This document shows positions 58,634 through 64,000 of a DNA stretch of 64,000 bases, piece by piece (within the stretch, counting starts at the first letter, position 1; each line of letters opens with the position of its first letter). Below the pieces are notes generated by a model that was given only the letters and a program-made list of their open reading frames with translations, made no database searches and was not told the origin of the DNA. Source of the stretch: Streptomyces sp. ISL-1 (GTDB lineage: Bacteria > Actinomycetota > Actinomycetes > Streptomycetales > Streptomycetaceae). Location: assembly GCF_018614585.1 (NCBI RefSeq), contig NZ_JAGGOI010000014.1, forward strand, positions 109,591 through 173,590. The letters run 5' to 3'. The translations under genes were made by a program, and so were the position numbers.

Positions 58634-58819
58634 CTAGTCGGGGGCTTGGCCGGTGCCGAAGCAGGTCAGGCAGAGGGCTTCTTGCCGGTCGCTGCTTTCG
58701 CGCTTGCGCCGGCCACCGACCTGGAAGGACTCGGAGACCTGACCGGTCTGGCAGTCCGGACACGGCTTGGGCTTCGCGGTCTTACGGGCCGGTGCCTTGC
58801 GCGCGACCATCGCGATCAC
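58634..58819 (-). CDS. Small zinc-ribbon protein (second copy)
   Basis: 61 residues: basic N-terminus, CPDC-QTG and CLTC-FGTG. Resembles the zinc protein at 56774-56989 in its paired cysteine layout. GTG 58819 overlaps the previous stop by four bases. Confidence 0.72.
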   Translation of the reverse strand: MIAMVARKAPARKTAKPKPCPDCQTGQVSESFQVGGRRKRESSDRQEALCLTCFGTGQAPD

Positions 58820-59070
58820 TCAGCCGTCACGGTCGGGGAGTTGGCGGCATAGCGCTCCAGTGCCGCCACATACTCGGTCGCGGCCGTGGCCAACTCTCGG
58901 GCGAAGGCCAGGTGATCGGCGATCGGCACGGAGTTGAAGGCCGAGATGTGCAGCGAGTGGCCCACGCCGTCGACCATGAGGATCGGTGTGCGTTCGGCGC
59001 CGTAGTCGGCGAGCCGGATCGTGGTGGAGCCGTCAGCGTAGAAGGCCATCGAGGCGGTCAAGGCAATCAT
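58816..59070 (-). CDS. Unknown small acidic protein
   Basis: 84 residues, mostly helical in the second half. AAAGGA touches the first ATG, so the true start may be a few codons later (TTG or ATG). Conserved in AICEs from memory without function. Confidence 0.65.
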   Translation of the reverse strand: MIALTASMAFYADGSTTIRLADYGAERTPILMVDGVGHSLHISAFNSVPIADHLAFARELATAATEYVAALERYAANSPTVTAE

Positions 59071-59146
59071 TCCTTTCTGTGTTCGGGCATGGGAGAGGTA
59101 GGGGCGTGGCGCGAGGCGGTCACGCCGACCGGGGTGGAGCCAAGTG

Positions 59147-60505
59147 CTACGGGCCGCTCGGGGCAGCCATCGGCACGGCCGCCGGTGCAGGAATCGCAGG
59201 CTGTGGGCGGAATGGGTCCAGGGCCGGGATGTGCGGGGTTAGGTGCGCGAACTCGCGGCACACAGCGGCGACTTCACCCAACGTCGTCTTCGGCGTGCGG
59301 ATGCGGGACCAGCCGCCCGAGGAATCACCCGCGATGGCGGTACCGGCACGCTCGGCGGCGATGGCGGTAGCGGCCACGACAGCGAGTTCGTTGATGTCGC
59401 CCAGGCCCATTTCGGCGGTCTGCTTGTCGTTGCAGCGATGCACCACACGGCCGGTGAGCTGAGCACGCAAGGCCGTTGCGCCCTTGCCGAGTTCGGAGCC
59501 GAAGCGCTGCCCGCACACCTCCAGATAGATCCCCACCGCACGGGCCAGCTGCGCGAGGCGGACCAGCTGGGTCACCATGCGATCCCTGCGGACACCGTCC
59601 TCCCTGGACGTGCTCAGGAACAGTTCGGCGATCTCATCGATCAGCACCACGATGGGAACCGGGCGCAGCTTCCTGGGCAGGCCCCAGATGTCCGAGGTGA
59701 TGTCCTCCAGCTGGGTCCCTGGGGAAATGCCCTGGTGCAGGCACAGCAGGTCGAAGCGCTCTTCCATCTCCGCGACCAGCGCATCCAGCAGCCCCTCGGC
59801 CTGATCGGGGGTGATGGCGAGTGCGGTCAGGCGCGGGGCGAACGGGGCCTGTTCCACGCCGCGCTTGCAGTCGATCCCGACCAGGGCGACATCCAGCGGC
59901 GCCAGCCCTTTGATCAGGCAGCGCTGGTGCATCGACTTGCCGGACTGGTTGGCACCCAGCGTGAGGGAGTGCGGGATGTCCTGGTAGTTCCGCACGTAGG
60001 GCAGGCCGTCTTCCCGCAGGGCGACAGTGACGGACAGAGGACCGGAGGGCAGCCGGCGCGGCATCCGTACCCGGGCGAGGATGTCGAATCCCGTCAGCCG
60101 CAGATCGACCACGCCGGGTTTGATCTCGGCGACGTGGACCGAGTAGATGCCCCAGGCGTGCCGCAGCCGTTCGGCCGACTTGACCACATCGTCCGGTGCC
60201 AGGCCCGCAGCCAGCCGCAGGCGGAGGCGGAGCCCTGTGGCGGTGGGGCGTATCCCGCGAACCTTCGGAATGCCGGGGCGGGCCATCGTGTCGCCGGCGG
60301 AGAGCTTGTGGGCGAACACTCGCCACCAGGGCGGGGCGACGGTCAGCTCGCAGGCTTCCATCGACCGGCGGTAGGAGGACAGGACCCGGTACAGCGCGGC
60401 CGGAAGACCGACCAGCGTCCAGTACACGGCCGGGGCTTTGACGCGGGCCACCAGGAGCAGGGCGGTGACTATCACCACCAGGACTAAGAGCGTTCCACCG
60501 GACAT
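59147..60505 (-). CDS. TraSA/TraB-type FtsK/SpoIIIE DNA translocase
   Basis: Single-protein conjugation motor that moves double-stranded DNA between hyphae. 452 residues from ATG 60505. One N-terminal span (about 4-21, LLVLVVIVTALLLVARV); Walker A GANQSGKS 184-191, Walker B VVLIDEIAEL near 286-295; a helical C-terminus. Shorter than FtsK, as in the AICE family. The gene before it ends six bases upstream. Confidence 0.92.
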   Translation of the reverse strand: MSGGTLLVLVVIVTALLLVARVKAPAVYWTLVGLPAALYRVLSSYRRSMEACELTVAPPWWRVFAHKLSAGDTMARPGIPKVRGIRPTATGLRLRLRLAAGLAPDDVVKSAERLRHAWGIYSVHVAEIKPGVVDLRLTGFDILARVRMPRRLPSGPLSVTVALREDGLPYVRNYQDIPHSLTLGANQSGKSMHQRCLIKGLAPLDVALVGIDCKRGVEQAPFAPRLTALAITPDQAEGLLDALVAEMEERFDLLCLHQGISPGTQLEDITSDIWGLPRKLRPVPIVVLIDEIAELFLSTSREDGVRRDRMVTQLVRLAQLARAVGIYLEVCGQRFGSELGKGATALRAQLTGRVVHRCNDKQTAEMGLGDINELAVVAATAIAAERAGTAIAGDSSGGWSRIRTPKTTLGEVAAVCREFAHLTPHIPALDPFRPQPAIPAPAAVPMAAPSGP

Positions 60506-60510
60506 GGCGG

Positions 60511-60855
60511 TCAGCCCTGGCCGTTGGCGGCGGCCGGAACCTCTGCGGCCATCACGGCAGTGGCGCGGTAGCTGATGCCGTGCCCGTATTCGTTCTCCCA
60601 CGGGGTGGCCACCAGGCCGGGCAGAGCCACCGGGGAACCGGGGAACAGGTCCGGCTGGATGCCGTCCTCGGCGACCACGACGGTCTCCGCGTCGGGGCGG
60701 CCGTCCACGATCACGGCCACGTTCACGTTGTACAGAACCTTGCCCGACTGCTTGTCCTTCGCGATCTCTCCGGTCTCCCTGTTCTTGACCTTGGGCTCGG
60801 GGGCCTGGATGAGCATCACCGTCATGGCTTCGGTTTTCACGGGGATCTTGCGCAT
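60511..60855 (-). CDS. Hypothetical protein coupled to the transfer gene
   Basis: 114 residues; beta-rich, with LYNVNVAVIVDGRPDAETV and GISYRATAVMAAEV. AAAGGGAG before ATG 60855. Appears as first gene of the tra operon in AICEs (memory). Not recognised further. Confidence 0.72.
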   Translation of the reverse strand: MRKIPVKTEAMTVMLIQAPEPKVKNRETGEIAKDKQSGKVLYNVNVAVIVDGRPDAETVVVAEDGIQPDLFPGSPVALPGLVATPWENEYGHGISYRATAVMAAEVPAAANGQG

Positions 60856-60954
60856 GATGGAACTCCCTTTCAGGGGATTGGGAGGGCGGCGAACTACTTG
60901 GCGGTTGGGCGTCGCCCTCTCGGCTTCTCACGACTGGAATGCCATGAGCTATGC

Positions 60955-61003
60955 TGCTCTATAGCAAGCTAGAGCACAAGGGGTAGTGCGCAATACAGTG
61001 CGC
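60955..61003. promoter_or_regulatory. Candidate operator in the tra / regulator divergent region
   Basis: TGCTCTA and TAGAGCA (60955-60961 and 60970-60976) form an inverted repeat; AGTGCGC occurs at 60985-60991 and 60997-61003, a 12-base period. The region of 177 bases between tra and the GntR gene must hold both promoters. Confidence 0.6.
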
Positions 61004-61020
61004 TAGTTCGGACCGCTCGA

Positions 61021-61026
61021 TACCCT
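61021..61026 (+). promoter_or_regulatory. -10 box TACCCT for the GntR gene
   Basis: Ends six bases before the ATG at 61033; no ribosome site, so a leaderless transcript is likely. Confidence 0.5.
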
Positions 61027-61032
61027 CGATCC

Positions 61033-61395
61033 ATGACCGTTGCTGCCCACGATCCGAGGCCCAAGAAGGTGCAGATCGCCGACGCCTTGCGAACGGAGAT
61101 CACGACCGCCCCACTGCCTTCAGGGCATCGCCTTGCATCGCTTCGAGATCTCGCCGAAAGGTTCGAGGTCACGACGGTCACGATCGGCAATGCGCTCCAG
61201 ATCCTCATGGACGAGGGGCTGGTCACTTCCGTACCGACGCGTGGGTACTTCGTGCAGATGCCGCCTGCTAACGCGGCGGGGGCGGCGGGCCCTGTTGAGC
61301 GGGACGAGATCAACGCAATCCACTCCGAGATCCGAAGACTTGCCGCCCGGGTGGCCGAGTTGGAGAAGCGAGTCGATCACGAGGGCAGCGCCTGA
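61033..61395 (+). CDS. GntR-family regulator, KorSA-like
   Basis: 120 residues: winged helix (RDLAERFEVTTVTIGNALQILM) followed by a short coiled tail (HSEIRRLAARVAELEKRV). pSAM2's KorSA of the same type represses pra and tra. It faces the tra operon, so a control of transfer is the simplest reading. Confidence 0.88.
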   Translation: MTVAAHDPRPKKVQIADALRTEITTAPLPSGHRLASLRDLAERFEVTTVTIGNALQILMDEGLVTSVPTRGYFVQMPPANAAGAAGPVERDEINAIHSEIRRLAARVAELEKRVDHEGSA

Positions 61396-61433
61396 CTGGT
61401 GACCCACCATGCGCGCTCCGTCATCGGGCAACT

Positions 61434-61454
61434 AGTGACAGGCTTGGTGTCACT
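61434..61454. promoter_or_regulatory. Inverted repeat before the XRE regulator
   Basis: AGTGACA-GGCTTGG-TGTCACT is a perfect 7-bp inverted repeat; TGTCAC recurs at 61481 and 61493. Candidate operator of the downstream helix-turn-helix regulator. Confidence 0.6.
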
Positions 61455-61547
61455 GGGGGACAGCCCTGGTGCCAACCCCCTGTCACCCTCCATGTCACCG
61501 GCCTCTGGGATGCCATCCTCGAAGCAGGCACCCCGATGGGAGGGCAC

Positions 61548-62789
61548 ATGAGCGACGACCGTCCGGCATGGGCGCGACGCATCGCGGCGGAGCGAGAAGC
61601 CCGGCAGTGGTCACAGTCCGAAGCCGTAGCCGCATTGCGAGCACACTCCCCCAAGCGTCTGCCCGAAGGCGCCAGCATGGTTCGGCAGTGGAAGCGTTGG
61701 GAGTCCGGCGAGGTCACGCCGAGCGAGTTCTACCAGCCGATCATTGCTGCAACCTTCGGCACGGTGACACACGCGATCTTCCCTGTCGCCAGTCGACGGG
61801 ACGGCAACGCCGAAATCGTCGCGGCCAGCGGCATGGAGACGCTGGACATCATCAGTCGCTTGCAGGCTTCCGACGTCGACAGCGCCACCCTCGACGCGTT
61901 GAGGATCACCACCGATCGACTGTGCTCGGAATACCCCCACCTGCCGAGCGCTCAGCTTGCGATGGAAGGGCGCCAGTGGCTCAAGCGTGTAGCCGGCCTC
62001 CAGTCGCAGCGGCTCACACTGGCTCAGCACCGAGAGGTTCTTACGCTCTCCGGCTGGCTGGCCCTGTTGATCGGCTGCGTCGAGTACGACATGGGGGACC
62101 GAGCCGCCGCCGAGAGCACACGTCGGGCTGCGCTGTCCCTGGCCCGTGAGGCCGACAATTCCGAGATCACCGGTTGGGCACACGAGATGCGCGCCTGGTT
62201 CGCCCTCACGACCAGCGACTACCGCGGCATCCTTGCCGCTTCCCAGGCAGGCACCGAAGCCGCACCAACCCACGGCGTAGCCGTACAGCTGGCAGCGCAA
62301 GAAGCCAAGGGATGGGCCCGACTCGGGGACCGTCGACAGGCTGAGGTGGCACTCGATCGCGGCCGGAAGCTCCTCGAAGGAATGCCGTACCCCGAGAACC
62401 TTGATCACCACTTCGTCGTGGACCCGGCGAAGTTCGATTTCTACGCGATGGATTGCTACCGACTGCTCGGAGAGGACCGCTTCGCGGAGAACCTTGCTCA
62501 CGAAGTCATTCGCGCCGGAACGGACTTCGACGGAGCCGAGCGATCTCCCATGAGGATGGCCGAAGCCCGGATCACTCTCGGGGTGGTCGCAGCGCGGCAG
62601 GGGGACCTAGATCAGGCGGTGAACTACGGGGAGTGGGCACTCAAGGGAGACCGGCAATCGTTGCCCTCGCTCCTCATGGTGAGCCGAGAACTCGCCTCGA
62701 TCGTCGACCGCGACTTCGCCAACGAAGTAGCCGGCCGCGACTACTTGGATCACTTGAGCTCGCTCACGCGCACCGATAGGGCTTCCTGA
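61548..62789 (+). CDS. Large XRE-type regulator with TPR-like C-terminus
   Basis: 413 residues from ATG 61548 (GGGAGG upstream). N-terminal helix-turn-helix about 8-70 (ARRIAAEREARQWSQSEAVAAL, VRQWKRWESG), then a long helical region with alternating Ala and Arg patterns like tetratricopeptide repeats (EITGWAHEMRAWFALTTSDY, EAKGWARLGDRRQAEVALDR). Such regulators often respond to small peptides or metabolites. It lies behind the GntR gene on the same strand. Confidence 0.85.
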   Translation: MSDDRPAWARRIAAEREARQWSQSEAVAALRAHSPKRLPEGASMVRQWKRWESGEVTPSEFYQPIIAATFGTVTHAIFPVASRRDGNAEIVAASGMETLDIISRLQASDVDSATLDALRITTDRLCSEYPHLPSAQLAMEGRQWLKRVAGLQSQRLTLAQHREVLTLSGWLALLIGCVEYDMGDRAAAESTRRAALSLAREADNSEITGWAHEMRAWFALTTSDYRGILAASQAGTEAAPTHGVAVQLAAQEAKGWARLGDRRQAEVALDRGRKLLEGMPYPENLDHHFVVDPAKFDFYAMDCYRLLGEDRFAENLAHEVIRAGTDFDGAERSPMRMAEARITLGVVAARQGDLDQAVNYGEWALKGDRQSLPSLLMVSRELASIVDRDFANEVAGRDYLDHLSSLTRTDRAS

Positions 62790-62953
62790 GCGCCCATCCC
62801 GCGGTCGATGCCTGGGGCAAGCCGACTCATCTTGGTTCGCCGTCTTCAGGCGCTGACGTTGCGGGGGTGACTCTGCCGGTCCGCCGTAGGCGTGGGGCTG
62901 GCCAGCAAGGGCACTCTGGCGCGCGGCTTCCACTTCCGCTCTAATCCGTTGTC

Positions 62954-63493
62954 ATGGATGGAGGCATGGCGGCCATTGTCGGTGCGGCAGTTGGTACTGT
63001 CGGCGGCCTTGGAGGCGGCTTGCTGTCTGTGGCCAGCCAGTCCAGGCACCACCGGGAACAGCGGCGTGGGGAACGTGAACGCTGGCGGGATGAAATGCGA
63101 CGTGACGCTTACAACGCGTACCTGGCCGCGACGCGACATCTGAACGCAGCGTGGTGGAAGGTAGCCGATGAACTGGCGGCGGAAGGAAGCGCGCCGCCCG
63201 AGTGGAGAGCTGCCTTCGTCGAGACGCATGATGCCTGGGCCCAGTTCAGTACCGCGTCGTCCGCAGTGGCAGTGGCAGGACCCCGATCGGCAGCCGCAGT
63301 CGGAGCAGACCTCCACCGGGCCATGCGGGCCTGGCACATGATTGGCGTTCAGTGGGCACGGGCCGCGATCAGAGACGGTCTGGCACACCTGGATGACTAC
63401 GAAGCCCGCTTCGAGGCCGCTGCTGCCGCCAAACAAGGCCCCGTTACCGCCTTCCAGGAGACAGCCCGTATAGCCCTGGACACAGAAGACTGA
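62954..63493 (+). CDS. Membrane-anchored hypothetical protein
   Basis: 179 residues: one N-terminal Gly/Ala-rich span (AAIVGAAVGTVGGLGGGLLSV), then an Arg/Glu coiled stretch (RHHREQRRGERERWRDEMRR) and helical domain. The start ATG 62954 has no ribosome site; ATG 62966 is an alternative. Related proteins are scattered in Streptomyces, sometimes near phage or mobile genes. Function unknown. Confidence 0.65.
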   Translation: MDGGMAAIVGAAVGTVGGLGGGLLSVASQSRHHREQRRGERERWRDEMRRDAYNAYLAATRHLNAAWWKVADELAAEGSAPPEWRAAFVETHDAWAQFSTASSAVAVAGPRSAAAVGADLHRAMRAWHMIGVQWARAAIRDGLAHLDDYEARFEAAAAAKQGPVTAFQETARIALDTED

Positions 63494-64000
63494 GGGCGAA
63501 TCGCTGATCCCGTGGGGCGCTAGCGAAGTCGCGACGCGGACAGAGTTTCCCTACATCATCAAGGCTCGCTGCGCTCGCGGTCCGACCGGCGTCCGGCGGT
63601 GAGCCGATGACCGCCAACCCAGCCGCCACACGCAGCCCGGCCACACGGGACCGGCCCTGTCCCACGGCCGCCATGCGCCCGAGTGACCCCCAGCAGACGC
63701 CCAAGACACCGGCGCACCAAGTCCGGGGGAGGCGGACGCTCGGGAGAACACCACATTGGACGCATCGAGCGTCTGCATTCCCGACCTCCTGAACTGCGGT
63801 AGCAGTCTGATCAGAGATCAGAGGTGCCGCACGGAGTGCGGCGGCGCCGGCCGGACGCCGCCGCGCTTGCCCCTCCATGTCTACGCCACCGGGGCCGCAC
63901 GTCGTCGCCCGCCCGCGCCCACAAGGGGGCGAAAAGAACCAGCCCGGGGGTGGGGACGGTCGGCTCCACGGCTTTACCCCAAGACCGGGAAGTTAGGGTC
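63494..64000. other. Non-coding stretch with inverted repeats
   Basis: 507 bases to the window end. TCTGATCAGA at 63806-63815, GCCGCAC-GGA-GTGCGGC at 63826-63842 and GGCGGCG with CGCCGCC at 63840-63862 stand close together. Several open frames exist but none has a ribosome site or convincing composition. Could be an origin or transfer locus (clt) of the element, or a terminator cluster. Confidence 0.5.

Larger units (their letters stand above)
50978..64000. mobile_element. AICE (pSAM2-like integrative and conjugative element), right end outside window
   Basis: Order int-xis-rep ... spd-like ... tra ... GntR regulator next to a tRNA 3' end is the defining layout of actinomycete integrative and conjugative elements. 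Functions present: site-specific integration and excision (51923-53478), rolling-circle replication (53475-54839), a DNA-modification-like block (54832-56989), spread and small proteins (57079-59070), and single-protein FtsK-type transfer with its regulator (59147-61395). No copy of the tRNA 3' end is seen in the rest of the window, so the right junction lies beyond 64000. The left junction is presumed within the tRNA 3' half; the 900 bases between tRNA and int, with an acetyltransferase gene, may belong to this or to an older insertion. Confidence 0.85.

Noticed and set aside
63444..63878. A 144-codon minus-strand frame near the right edge
   Set aside because: No ribosome site, Arg/Ala/Gly-rich composition, overlaps the end of a better gene, no motif.
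51000..64000. A right attachment site (second copy of the tRNA-Arg 3' end)
   Set aside because: Reading for the T-loop and acceptor sequence downstream found none, so the element end must lie beyond the window.

Overview
The window is high-GC actinobacterial DNA, almost certainly from a Streptomyces chromosome. Evidence: strong third-position GC, the scy-filP cytoskeleton pair, a family 18 chitinase with a tandem-repeat promoter, NucS, the long actinobacterial ATP synthase delta subunit, and a gene order that, from memory, runs parallel to the S. coelicolor core chromosome from about SCO5400 down to SCO5350. All names below come from reading the translated sequence; no database search was possible.

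Layout. (1) 1-2535: methylmalonyl-CoA metabolism: meaB (cut by the window edge) behind a thiolase, with methylmalonyl-CoA epimerase divergent. (2) 2703-7700: scy and filP, two giant/medium coiled-coil proteins of polar growth. (3) 7802-11693: two paralogous ABC-2 exporter pairs (ATPase + permease each). (4) 11714-20261: small zinc protein, luciferase-like oxidoreductase, conserved actinobacterial protein, nucS mismatch endonuclease, a STAND-like P-loop membrane protein, a STAS protein, 3-hydroxybutyryl-CoA dehydrogenase, cobalamin adenosyltransferase and a membrane protein. The thiolase, dehydrogenase, epimerase, MeaB and adenosyltransferase together fit acetoacetyl-CoA / methylmalonyl-CoA / B12 metabolism. 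(5) 20424-24330: two-component system and chitinase chiC. (6) 24576-32981: DUF2550 gene and the whole atpIBEFHAGDC operon on the minus strand. (7) 33245-50617, minus strand: undecaprenyl-phosphate sugar-1-phosphate transferase, glyA, phosphatase-like protein, Sua5, prmC, prfA, rpmE, LCP protein, rho, thrB, thrC, hom, lysA, nrtL, receiver protein. (8) 50906-50977: tRNA-Arg(CCG).

From just after the tRNA to the right edge the content changes to an actinomycete integrative and conjugative element (AICE) of the pSAM2 kind: tyrosine integrase, excisionase, RepSA-type rolling-circle initiator, an ASCH-domain protein, an unusual cytosine-C5-methyltransferase-like protein, small zinc-ribbon and membrane (spread) proteins, a TraSA/FtsK DNA translocase, a divergent GntR (KorSA-like) regulator, a large XRE-type regulator and a membrane-anchored hypothetical. 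No right attachment site is visible, so the element leaves the window; it is at least 12 to 13 kb.

The most interesting non-genic signal is a family of short GC-rich palindromic elements (C5...G5-(T/A)C5 layout) scattered through the chromosome part. They form an array between glyA and the phosphatase-like gene, are amplified as a 65-bp tandem repeat that carries the last codons and stop of the DUF2550 gene, and appear in frame inside rho and inside the STAND-like gene. In the element, the most interesting gene set is the tightly overlapping zinc-finger / methyltransferase-like / ASCH / rep block. Four genes have a TANNNT box 6-8 nt before the start codon, suggesting leaderless mRNAs, including nucS and the element's GntR regulator.
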